Shown here: positions 13,820 to 20,195 of the stretch, in pieces
Layout of the letters: the number at the start of each line of letters is the position of its first letter
Numbering within the stretch: position 1 is the first letter of the stretch
Source: Nodosilinea sp. BSH.14
Lineage (GTDB): Bacteria; Cyanobacteriota; Cyanobacteriia; Phormidesmidales; Phormidesmidaceae
Direction: 5' to 3'
Length of the DNA: 20,195 bases
NCBI GenBank assembly: GCA_023264315.1
Contig: JALQST010000016.1
Location: 1 to 20,195, forward strand
Made by a program: the position numbers and the translations under genes
Notes under the pieces: generated by a model
The model's database searches: none
What the model saw: only the letters and a program-made list of their open reading frames with translations
Told to the model about the DNA's origin: nothing

Positions 13820-14974
13820 ATGGCACAAACGGTTTACTCCACCACCCCGGCCCCGGCCACCGAGGGGTCTGTTGATGTTGAGCTTCGGGGAGTGGTTAAG
13901 CATTTTGACGATGAGCCAGCGGTGCAAGGGCTGGATCTGCGGATTTATCAGGGCGAATTTTTTAGTATCCTCGGCCCCTCCGGCTGCGGCAAAACCACGA
14001 CGCTACGGTTGATTGCTGGGTTTGAGACCCCCACCGAGGGCGAGGTGCTAATCCAAGGGGTGAACATGGGCCGCATTCCCGCCCACCGCCGCCCGGTGAA
14101 CACGGTGTTCCAAAGCTACGCCCTGTTCGACCACATGACCGTACGGGACAACATCGCCTTTGGCCTCAAGATCAAGCGACTACCCGCCAACCAGGTGCGG
14201 GAACGGGTGCTGGATGCCCTGCGGCTGGTGCGGATGGAGGGCTTTGCCGACCGGATGCCGAATCAGCTTTCGGGGGGGCAAAAGCAGCGGGTGGCCCTGG
14301 CGCGGGCCTTAGTGAACCGTCCGGCGGTGATGCTGCTAGATGAACCCCTCGGAGCCCTGGATCTGAAGCTGCGGAAGCAAATGCAGGTGGAACTGTCTAC
14401 CCTGCACCGCCAGTTGGGCATCACCTTTATTCTGGTGACGCACGATCAAGAGGAAGCCCTTTCCCTCTCCGACCGGATTGCCGTGATGAACGCCGGACGG
14501 ATTGACCAAATCGGCACCCCCAGCGACATTTACGACCGCCCCACCACGCCCTTTGTGGCGGATTTCATCGGCGACACCAACCTGCTCCACGGCCACCTAG
14601 AGGGGAGCGATGGCACAGTGCTGCGGGTGGTGACGCCCTCGGGGCTGAAGGTGTTGGTGCAGCAGCATCCTGAGATACCACCGGAACCTCACCCCGTGGT
14701 GGTCAGTGTGCGGCCCGAAAAAATTCGCCTCAGCGCCGATTTTCCCACCGCCGACAATTGCTACCATGGCCAAATTAGCCATGTGATGTACCTGGGCACC
14801 CACATCCATTGCGGCGTGCGGCTGTCCTCCGGGGAAACCCTGACGGTGCTGCTGGCCAACCGGGGGCAAGCCCTCCCCGATTTGGATACCCCCATGTACG
14901 CCTATTGGGCCGCCGAGGATGTCCGATTGCTCTCCGCCGAGTTGCCATTGCCCGTATCGGCTGGGAATCCTTGA
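13820..14974 (+). CDS. potA: Spermidine/putrescine ABC transporter ATP-binding protein PotA
   Basis: 384 residues, the standard PotA length. Nucleotide-binding domain: Walker A GPSGCGKTT at 52-60, signature LSGGQKQ at 150-156 and Walker B VMLLDE ending at E175, followed by the D-loop GALD and the switch His in VTHDQEE. A C-terminal TOBE-type regulatory domain starts near residue 250 (FIGDTNLLHG) and contains VSVRPEKIRL. It hydrolyses ATP to drive polyamine import through PotB and PotC. The ATG at 13820 is chosen because the ABC fold begins at about residue 19. It is the first gene of the operon potA-potD-potB-potC. Specificity is inferred from the PotD-like neighbour; related iron or thiamine systems share this fold. 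Confidence 0.92.
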   Translation: MAQTVYSTTPAPATEGSVDVELRGVVKHFDDEPAVQGLDLRIYQGEFFSILGPSGCGKTTTLRLIAGFETPTEGEVLIQGVNMGRIPAHRRPVNTVFQSYALFDHMTVRDNIAFGLKIKRLPANQVRERVLDALRLVRMEGFADRMPNQLSGGQKQRVALARALVNRPAVMLLDEPLGALDLKLRKQMQVELSTLHRQLGITFILVTHDQEEALSLSDRIAVMNAGRIDQIGTPSDIYDRPTTPFVADFIGDTNLLHGHLEGSDGTVLRVVTPSGLKVLVQQHPEIPPEPHPVVVSVRPEKIRLSADFPTADNCYHGQISHVMYLGTHIHCGVRLSSGETLTVLLANRGQALPDLDTPMYAYWAAEDVRLLSAELPLPVSAGNP

Positions 14975-15080
14975 GATGGATCACCTTTGGGCCGTTAACA
15001 CAGGGGTAACATCAGGAAGGCGTCGCCCTGACCCAGATCCCGTCACCGCTGATTCTCTGCTACTACCCAAGGAGACATCT

Positions 15081-16205
15081 GTGCCCCAAACACCCCCGCC
15101 CGCCCGCCGCCCTAGACTGATCTGGAGTCGTCGCCGATTTCTACAGCGATCTGCGGCGGTGGTGGCCGGAGTTTCTATGGCCAACTGTCGGCAAAACCTC
15201 ACCCGTCCCCCGGTGACAGGCAGCGGCGACCCCAACACCCTCCACATCTACACCTGGGCCAACTACAGTGATGACGGGTTGATCGCCGCCTTCACCGAAC
15301 GCACCGGGATTCGGGTGGTGGTGGATATTTTTGACTCCAACGAAATCATGCAGACCAAAATGCGAGCGGGGGGCGGTGCCGCCTACAGCATTCTCTATCC
15401 CTCCGATTACGTGGTGTCGGAAATGGTGGGCGATGGGTTGCTCTCAGCCATCGATCACTCCCGATTGGTGGGCCTAGAAAACCTGAAAAAACAGTGGCAA
15501 AATCCCACCTACGACCCCGGTAATGCCCACAGCGTTCCCTTCAACTGGGGTACCACGGGCCTACTCTACAACCGCGATGTTACCCCCGGTTCCCCTGAGG
15601 ATTGGATCTTTCTCTGGGACAACCAAGACGCCCTCTCCCGCCGCATCACGCTGCTGGACGACATGCGCGAAACCCTGGGGGTGGCCCTGAAGGTGCTGGG
15701 CTATTCCTACAACACCACCGATCCAGCCCAGATTGAAGCCGCCTATGGCAAACTGCGGGAGCTTCAGCCCCACATTGCCGCCTTCAAAACTACGGGCTTT
15801 GAGAACGAAATCCTGGCGGGGGATCTGTCTATCTCCATGGCCTACTCCAGCGATGCCATCGCCCTAACCCTAGAGGACGAGCGATTGGATTACGTGATCC
15901 CCGCCAGCGGCACCTCCCTGTGGACGGACACCCTCGCCATTCCCACTTCCGCCCCCAACGTGGACGCCGCCTACCAGTGGATTAACTTTTTGCTAGAGCC
16001 AGAGGTAGCCAAGGCCGCTGTGGAACGCCTGCTGTTTGCCACCGCCAACCAAGCCGCCTTTGACCTGCTGCCCGATGAGATCCGCAACAACGACCAGCTC
16101 TATCCCCCCGACGAGGTGCTAGACCGCAGCGAAGGGATCCAATCCATCGACACCGCCAGCAACGACCTCTTCGACCGCTTTTGGACAGAGATTACCAGCG
16201 CCTAA
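15081..16205 (+). CDS. potD: Periplasmic polyamine-binding protein PotD, Tat-exported
   Basis: 374 residues from a GTG at 15081, selected because AAGGAG lies 6 bases upstream; the frame is open further upstream into potA but lacks family sequence. The N-terminus has a twin-arginine motif, SRRRFLQ, followed by a short hydrophobic stretch and Cys (SMANC), so export through Tat, perhaps with lipid attachment, is likely. The mature part shows PotD/PotF features: LHIYTWANYSDDGL, then FTERTGIRVVVDIFDSNE, YPSDYVVSEM, PFNWGTTGLLYN, LDDMRETLGVALKVLGYS and WINFLLEPEVA. It binds spermidine or putrescine and delivers it to PotBC. The Cys is not in a classical lipobox, so lipidation is uncertain. Confidence 0.92.
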   Translation: MPQTPPPARRPRLIWSRRRFLQRSAAVVAGVSMANCRQNLTRPPVTGSGDPNTLHIYTWANYSDDGLIAAFTERTGIRVVVDIFDSNEIMQTKMRAGGGAAYSILYPSDYVVSEMVGDGLLSAIDHSRLVGLENLKKQWQNPTYDPGNAHSVPFNWGTTGLLYNRDVTPGSPEDWIFLWDNQDALSRRITLLDDMRETLGVALKVLGYSYNTTDPAQIEAAYGKLRELQPHIAAFKTTGFENEILAGDLSISMAYSSDAIALTLEDERLDYVIPASGTSLWTDTLAIPTSAPNVDAAYQWINFLLEPEVAKAAVERLLFATANQAAFDLLPDEIRNNDQLYPPDEVLDRSEGIQSIDTASNDLFDRFWTEITSA

Positions 16206-16247
16206 TCCCTTCCTGCCTACCCAAATCCTCAAGGATGCAAGAACGCC

Positions 16248-17171
16248 ATGGCCGAGTCCCCACTTCCGTCGTCGCCCGCCCCGGACTGGGGATCGCACCT
16301 TGCCCAAACCCTGGCACCCCAGCGGTGGCTGGGGCCAGTGGCTATGCTGGGGCCGTCAGGATTGTGGCTGTTTTTGCTGCTGGTGATTCCCACCCTGCTG
16401 ATTCTCGAAATTAGCCTGGTGCCCGGTCTGCGGCTGGGCCAACCCGCCGGGGGCTATGGCCTGGGCAACTACCTGCAAATTCTGGAACCCGTCTACCTGC
16501 GGGTGATGGGCCGATCCCTCGCCTTTGCCCTGGGGTCTACCCTGCTGTGTTTGGGGCTGGGCTTTCCGGTGGCCTACTGGCTGGCGCTGATGTCGCCCAA
16601 ACCCTGGCGCAACCTGCTGGTGGTGGCCTTCATCTTGCCCCTGTGGACATCCTCCCTGCTGCGGGCCTACGCCTGGACGACCATCCTCCGCCCCAGCGGC
16701 GTCCTGAATACCCTCTTTGGCGTCCTGGGTCTGCCCAGCCAAACCTGGCTGAACACCCCCACGGCGGTTCTGATTGGCCTCGCCTACAGCTTTTTGCCCT
16801 ACATGGTGCTGATTCTTTACGCCTCCCTAGAAAAGCTGGATACCCGCCTACTCGAAGCCGCCGCCGACCTAGGGGCCAACCCCCAACAGCGGTTTTGGAA
16901 AATCACCGTCCCCCAAACCCTCCCCGGCATTGCAGCGGGGTGTTTGCTCGTGTTCATCGCCGCCCTAGGGGATTTCGTCGTCCCCACCCTCCTCGGTGGT
17001 GCCTCCTCCATGAACATCAGCCGCCTGATCTACAACCAATTCCTCGGTCCCACCCGCGCCTGGGGCTTCGGCTCTGCCCTCAGCATGGTACTCATCCTCG
17101 CCGTCAGCCTCGCCATCGCCCTCCTGCTGAAATATGGCGACCGCAGCACCGTCACCGAAACCTCGCAATAA
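16248..17171 (+). CDS. potB: Polyamine ABC transporter permease PotB
   Basis: 307 residues with about six membrane spans, beginning near residue 28 (AMLGPSGLWLFLLLVIPTLL). The EAA loop that contacts the ATPase is present: LLEAAADLGANPQQRFWKIT followed by VPQTLPGIAAG. LPLWTSSLLRAYAWT and FGVLGL are typical PotB segments. It forms the membrane channel with PotC. The ATG at 16248 follows the potD stop by 42 bases with AAGGA somewhat far upstream. The first 25 residues are polar and Pro-rich. Gene order PotA-PotD-PotB-PotC differs from the E. coli potABCD order, which is common in other bacteria. Confidence 0.93.
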   Translation: MAESPLPSSPAPDWGSHLAQTLAPQRWLGPVAMLGPSGLWLFLLLVIPTLLILEISLVPGLRLGQPAGGYGLGNYLQILEPVYLRVMGRSLAFALGSTLLCLGLGFPVAYWLALMSPKPWRNLLVVAFILPLWTSSLLRAYAWTTILRPSGVLNTLFGVLGLPSQTWLNTPTAVLIGLAYSFLPYMVLILYASLEKLDTRLLEAAADLGANPQQRFWKITVPQTLPGIAAGCLLVFIAALGDFVVPTLLGGASSMNISRLIYNQFLGPTRAWGFGSALSMVLILAVSLAIALLLKYGDRSTVTETSQ

Positions 17172-17177
17172 AGGTAA

Positions 17178-17231
17178 AAGGCAAAAGGCAAAACCCCGAC
17201 TCCCGATTCCCGACTCCCGATTCCCGACTTC
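17178..17231 (+). repeat. Heptanucleotide tandem repeats between potB and potC
   Basis: Two adjacent arrays fill the 63-base spacer. One is an AAAAGGC pair (17177-17190). The other is about four copies of CGAYTCC (17198-17225, CGACTCC alternating with CGATTCC) ending in CGACTTCC just before the potC ATG. They match the short tandemly repeated repetitive (STRR) heptamers known from cyanobacteria. They leave potC without a recognisable Shine-Dalgarno. Confidence 0.85.
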
Positions 17232-17234
17232 CCC

Positions 17235-18026
17235 ATGCCCCAACCCACCTGGCAAAGCCTCTTCACCGCCGTCATGTACGGCTTTATGTACTTCCCGATC
17301 ATCGTGCTGGCAGTGTATAGCTTCAACGGATCCCGCTACAGCACTAACTGGGAGGGATTTAGTTTGCAGTGGTATCGGGCACTGTTTCAGGATCGACGGA
17401 TTTTTTTGGCCTTGATGGACAGCCTCACCATTGCCTCGGTAGCGGTGGCGATCTCGGCGGTGCTGGGTACCCTGATGGCGGTGGGGCTGGCGAAGTATCG
17501 CTTTTGGGGCAAAGGGATTTATCGCGGCGTGTCCTACCTGCCGCTGATTATTCCCGACATTGCCATCGCGGTGGCCACCCTGGTGTTTCTTACCTCCGTG
17601 GCCATTCCCCTCAGTTTGTGGACGATCATTGCCGCCCACATGGTGTTTTGCTTGGCCTACATTGCGGTGGTGGTGTCCAGTCGGCTGCAAAATTTAGACC
17701 CCAACCTAGAGGAAGCGGCTCTAGATCTGGGGGCCACGCCGTTTCAAGCGATGATGCAGGTGTTGATCCCTCAGTTGGCACCGGGCATTTTGGCGGGCTG
17801 TCTGCTGGCCTTTGTGCTGAGTATGGATGATTTGCTGATTTCCAGTTTTACGGCGGGGGGCGGCGTCAACCCCTTGCCCCTAGAGATTTTCAGTCGCGTC
17901 CGCACAGGGGTAAAGCCCGACATCAACGCCCTCAGCGTGGTGCTGATTACCGGGTCGGCCCTGCTGTCGGGCTTGGCGGAATACATCCGCTACCGCAGCG
18001 ACCGCCGCCAGCGGCAACAGGCCTGA
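17235..18026 (+). CDS. potC: Polyamine ABC transporter permease PotC
   Basis: 263 residues, about six membrane spans, starting near residue 12 (VMYGFMYFPIIVLAVYSFN, the usual PotC opening with the YSFN motif). The EAA loop reads LEEAALDLGATPFQAMMQVLIPQL. LPLIIPDIAIAVA and LSMDDLLISSFTAG are highly typical of PotC. It pairs with PotB. The ATG at 17235 follows a heptamer repeat instead of a ribosome binding site; a start at an internal Met (17274) would clip the first span, so 17235 is kept. Translation might be weak or coupled to potB across the spacer. It is the last gene of the operon. Confidence 0.93.
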   Translation: MPQPTWQSLFTAVMYGFMYFPIIVLAVYSFNGSRYSTNWEGFSLQWYRALFQDRRIFLALMDSLTIASVAVAISAVLGTLMAVGLAKYRFWGKGIYRGVSYLPLIIPDIAIAVATLVFLTSVAIPLSLWTIIAAHMVFCLAYIAVVVSSRLQNLDPNLEEAALDLGATPFQAMMQVLIPQLAPGILAGCLLAFVLSMDDLLISSFTAGGGVNPLPLEIFSRVRTGVKPDINALSVVLITGSALLSGLAEYIRYRSDRRQRQQA

Positions 18027-18155
18027 GGATCGGTACATCGGCGGCACCCATCCAGCGGAACAGTTCCGGCGGGGCACAAATGTTTTGTAGCGGTTTTGTC
18101 GTTTTCTGGGCTCGCCAGTGCAGAATGGGTATCGGTAAGCAATTGGCAATGGTGT

Positions 18156-18926
18156 ATGACCTCTGAACAACCCGCCCCTAGCGTGACCGCTTCTCCCCTG
18201 GCGTCCCTGGCCCTCAAAGCTGCCGGGGGCGTGGCGATCTTCTCCGCCCTGCTGGACTATCTGATTCTTCTGATTCCCCCCAATGTCACCAATGGGCAGT
18301 GGCAGTTGGCGACCATCACCCAACTGGTGGATCGCGGCATTGTGCCCCTAGTAGGCATGGCCCTCCTGCTGACGGGCCTTTGGGTGGATAGCCGGGTGGG
18401 CCGCACCGCCATCGCCAAGGGCTTGTTTACCGACCTGCGCTTTTGGGTCTCTGCCCTGGCCAGCCTGCTGGGGTTGATGTATCTGCTGCTCTCGATTTTG
18501 CACCTCAGTGCCGTGTATCTCTCTAGTCAAACGGCCCTTGAACAGGTGAATGCCGAGGCCAGCCAAGCCGCGACCCAGCTCGAACAACAAATCTCGGCCC
18601 AGCTCAGCCAGCAGCGACCCCAACTCGAAGCCCTGTTGCAAAATGAGGAACTGCTGAACCAAGCCCTCCAAAGCGGCCAACTGCCCCAAGACTTCCAGCA
18701 ATATCGCGATAACCCAGAGGGGCTGAACCAGTTTCTGCAACAGCAGGTGGAGCAAAACCGCCAGCAAATTCAAACGGAAATTGGCACCCGACGGACTGAG
18801 GCCGAGCGCCGGGTGAAAATCGAAGCCTGGAAATCCGCCCTTCGCACCAGCATTACCAGTCTGCTGCTGGCCGCTGGGTACACCCTCATCGGCTGGACGG
18901 GGCTCCGCCGTATTCTGCGGGCCTAG
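18156..18926 (+). CDS. HpsJ-like membrane protein with coiled coil
   Basis: 256 residues from the ATG at 18156. The N-terminal half has three hydrophobic segments: GGVAIFSALLDYLILLIP (about 21-38), IVPLVGMALLLTGLWV (about 62-77) and LASLLGLMYLLLSILHL (about 100-116). A Gln/Glu/Ala-rich coiled coil follows (about 125-225), then one C-terminal span (LLLAAGYTLIGWTG). The segments LALKAAGGVAIFSALLDYLILL and LVDRGIVPLVGMALLLTG, read as separate blocks, resemble what I know of the cyanobacterial HpsJ family. HpsJ was named in Nostoc for a role in hormogonium polysaccharide export and motility, though homologues occur more widely. No Shine-Dalgarno is obvious. No other hps gene is seen, so the role here is open. 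Confidence 0.7.
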   Translation: MTSEQPAPSVTASPLASLALKAAGGVAIFSALLDYLILLIPPNVTNGQWQLATITQLVDRGIVPLVGMALLLTGLWVDSRVGRTAIAKGLFTDLRFWVSALASLLGLMYLLLSILHLSAVYLSSQTALEQVNAEASQAATQLEQQISAQLSQQRPQLEALLQNEELLNQALQSGQLPQDFQQYRDNPEGLNQFLQQQVEQNRQQIQTEIGTRRTEAERRVKIEAWKSALRTSITSLLLAAGYTLIGWTGLRRILRA

Positions 18927-18938
18927 GCCACGCCGCCT

Positions 18939-19433
18939 TCACCCGGTCATGGCCCCAGCCTGAAGCTGGCTGAGGTCGTGGGGATCGACGGCATAGGCGG
19001 CCCCAAAGCCCATCACAAAGCGGCCTGACCGGGGGCTCAGTTGGAAAAGCTGGAAGTCTTCGAGTTGGCGCAGCATGGTCATAATGTCGCCAAAACGAGC
19101 CTCAAGCTGAGCGATCTGGGCTTCCCAAACATCGCTCTGGCGGTCAATGGGGGTTACGCGGCAGTCGTAGGTGAGGCGCTGACGGGCAAAGATCTGGGGG
19201 GTTTGGCCTTCGTCCTCCATTAGTAAGACGCTGACCTGCCCCGTTCTGGAGAGATTGTGGGTATGGGCAGATAACCCACTGGTCAATAGGTAGAGTTGAT
19301 AGCTATGATCCATAACGAAGGGGGCGTAGCTGGCGTGGGGGGTGCCGTCGGCGTTGACGGTGCTCAGCATAGCGCTTTTGACGCGCCGGGGGAGATCCTG
19401 GTAAGCCGCGAGGGCGGTTTTAAAGGAGGGCAT
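18939..19433 (-). CDS. HugZ-family FMN-binding split-barrel protein
   Basis: 164 residues with the pyridoxamine 5'-phosphate oxidase-like split-barrel fold: LPRRVKSAMLSTVNADGTPHASYAPFVMD (read as two halves around the turn DGTPHAS). Next come YLLTSGLSAHTHNLSRTGQVSVLLMEDE, FARQRLTYDC and a C-terminal LSPRSGRFVMGFGAAY. This order, with the His-rich HTHNL helix after the third strand and the GRFVxGFG end, fits the HugZ/HutZ family, some of which bind or degrade heme; others bind FMN. Which applies here cannot be read. The ATG at 19431-19433 lies only 39 bases from the divergent SRPBCC gene, so the two probably share a compact promoter region. Confidence 0.8.
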   Translation of the reverse strand: MPSFKTALAAYQDLPRRVKSAMLSTVNADGTPHASYAPFVMDHSYQLYLLTSGLSAHTHNLSRTGQVSVLLMEDEGQTPQIFARQRLTYDCRVTPIDRQSDVWEAQIAQLEARFGDIMTMLRQLEDFQLFQLSPRSGRFVMGFGAAYAVDPHDLSQLQAGAMTG

Positions 19434-19472
19434 GGGGTTAGGTTACGGAACTGTACAGGACATTTCTGCATT

Positions 19473-20036
19473 ATGTCGCCATTATCCCGTCAGGTGATCC
19501 CTGCCGAAACGCACTTCGCTAAGCTCTCCTCGGCAGATTGGGCGCGGCTCTCTCGCCGGGAAGTGCTGCTGAAGGGCGGGCGAGGCCAGTATGAGGTGCT
19601 GGCGACCACCGTGGCCGATGGAGCCACCGCCTGGGCGGTGATGACGGATTACGGCAACTTCGCCCAATTTTTGCCCACAGTGGCCAAAAGCCGCGTGATT
19701 GAGGTGGACGGCCCCCGCAAGGTGGTTGAGCAGGTGGATCGGCGGCGGATTCTGCTGTCCACCGTGGAATCGGTGATTCGGACCGAAAATCTGGAGATTG
19801 GCCAGCAGCAAATCAGCTTCCGACTGCTCCGGGGGAATTTGCAGCACATGCATGGCCACTGGCGCTTGGATGCCGTGGTGCCACCGGTGAGTCCCAAACC
19901 CCTCATGCTGCTGTCTCAGCTCGTCCATGCTGAGGCCGATTTAGGGCCGTTCAAACCCATGTTCTATAGCCTGTTTGAAACCAGCCTGGTGGACACGATC
20001 CAGGCGTTGCGACAAGAAATCGAACGCCGCGCCTAG
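19473..20036 (+). CDS. SRPBCC (START-like) domain protein
   Basis: 187 residues from the ATG at 19473. The frame is open upstream to 19296, but that part overlaps the divergent gene and lacks family sequence. The domain covers about residues 40-180: GGRGQYEVLATTVADGATAWAVMTDYGNFAQFLPTV (read in pieces: YEVLATTVADGATAW, VMTDYGNFAQFLP), then SRVIEVDGPRKVVEQV, FRLLRGNLQHMHGHWRLD and a C-terminal helix. This helix-grip pattern, with the Tyr-x-x-Phe-xx-Phe-x-Pro motif, marks the polyketide cyclase/dehydrase and coenzyme Q-binding Coq10-like group, which carry hydrophobic ligands. The ligand is unknown. It is divergent from the HugZ-type gene. Confidence 0.8.
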   Translation: MSPLSRQVIPAETHFAKLSSADWARLSRREVLLKGGRGQYEVLATTVADGATAWAVMTDYGNFAQFLPTVAKSRVIEVDGPRKVVEQVDRRRILLSTVESVIRTENLEIGQQQISFRLLRGNLQHMHGHWRLDAVVPPVSPKPLMLLSQLVHAEADLGPFKPMFYSLFETSLVDTIQALRQEIERRA

Positions 20037-20051
20037 GGGTTTGTCAGGGTT

Positions 20052-20067
20052 AAAATTTATAAATTTT
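20052..20067. repeat. AT-only perfect palindrome after the SRPBCC gene
   Basis: AAAATTTATAAATTTT is a 16-base perfect palindrome 16 bases after the stop codon. It stands out in a GC-rich window. It could be a weak bidirectional terminator or a protein site. Confidence 0.5.
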
Positions 20068-20085
20068 AGAGTTGCAGATATCCCC

Positions 20086-20195
20086 AAAGCCCTTCGACGG
20101 TTCGACTATTCGGCTATTCGACAAGCTCATAGCTCATAGCTCACCGCTCAGGACGACCGTAAACGGCACATTCGGGCTGAGCCTGTCGAAGCCCT
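20086..20195. repeat. Interspersed repeat with inverted TTCGACARGCTCA arms, cut by the window edge
   Basis: TTCGACAAGCTCA (20117-20129) is answered by TGAGCCTGTCGAA (20178-20190), an inverted pair differing at one base. Between them the heptamer AGCTCAT is repeated (20124-20137, then AGCTCAC). Upstream, TTCGACTATTCGGCTATTCGAC adds further nested copies of TTCGAC. Sequences built on TTCGACARGCTCA recur in many bacterial genomes as intergenic repeats. No gene is seen from 20037 to the edge. Confidence 0.75.

Noticed and set aside
17198..17231. CRISPR-like array between potB and potC
   Set aside because: The units are 7 bases with no unique spacers; they are heptamer tandem repeats.

Overview
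The window looks like chromosomal DNA of a GC-rich, probably filamentous, cyanobacterium. The evidence is the cyanobacterial type of glutamate-cysteine ligase, a LabA-like NYN protein, a long LptC, an HpsJ-like membrane protein, a HugZ-type flavin protein, at least two HIP1 octamers (GCGATCGC at 7616 and 8451) and heptanucleotide tandem repeats. I cannot name the genus. Most genes are housekeeping or envelope genes; the clear accessory items are one toxin-antitoxin pair, one IS200/IS605 element and short repeats.

Left part (1-4513): the 5' end of a sirohydrochlorin chelatase-like gene (minus), a MazF/PemK-type toxin with its overlapping antitoxin (minus) and a DUF2993 protein (minus). These are followed, on the plus strand, by metG behind a structured leader and by a LabA-like NYN gene.

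Middle (4554-8800, plus strand): lptC, whose start region is duplicated 2.7 times; a glutathione reductase gene broken by an internal deletion that removed the NADPH-binding domain and shifted the frame; a clear intrinsic terminator; gshA with a perfect inverted repeat next to its ribosome binding site; and trmL. Glutathione synthesis and the remains of glutathione reduction are therefore side by side.

8801-11760: a 593-base stretch without a gene, rich in short hairpins, precedes a LysM/M23 peptidoglycan hydrolase that starts at TTG behind a perfect Shine-Dalgarno. A tRNA-Met(CAU) gene follows.

11764-13441: an apparently complete IS200/IS605 element with divergent tnpA (HUH/Y1 transposase) and tnpB (RuvC nuclease). 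It has palindromic ends, a promoter that suggests a leaderless tnpB transcript, and a nested hairpin in the 3' end of tnpB that fits an omega RNA scaffold.

13478-18026: a possible 38-residue membrane protein (minus), then a polyamine ABC transporter operon potA-potD-potB-potC. PotD carries a twin-arginine signal, and heptamer repeats separate potB from potC. 18156-20195: an HpsJ-like protein, a HugZ-family flavin-binding protein (minus) divergent from an SRPBCC-domain protein, and an interspersed repeat at the right edge.

I found no convincing previously undescribed system. The items most worth checking are the TnpB/omega RNA unit, the gor deletion, the leader of the LysM/M23 gene, the metG leader and the duplicated lptC start.
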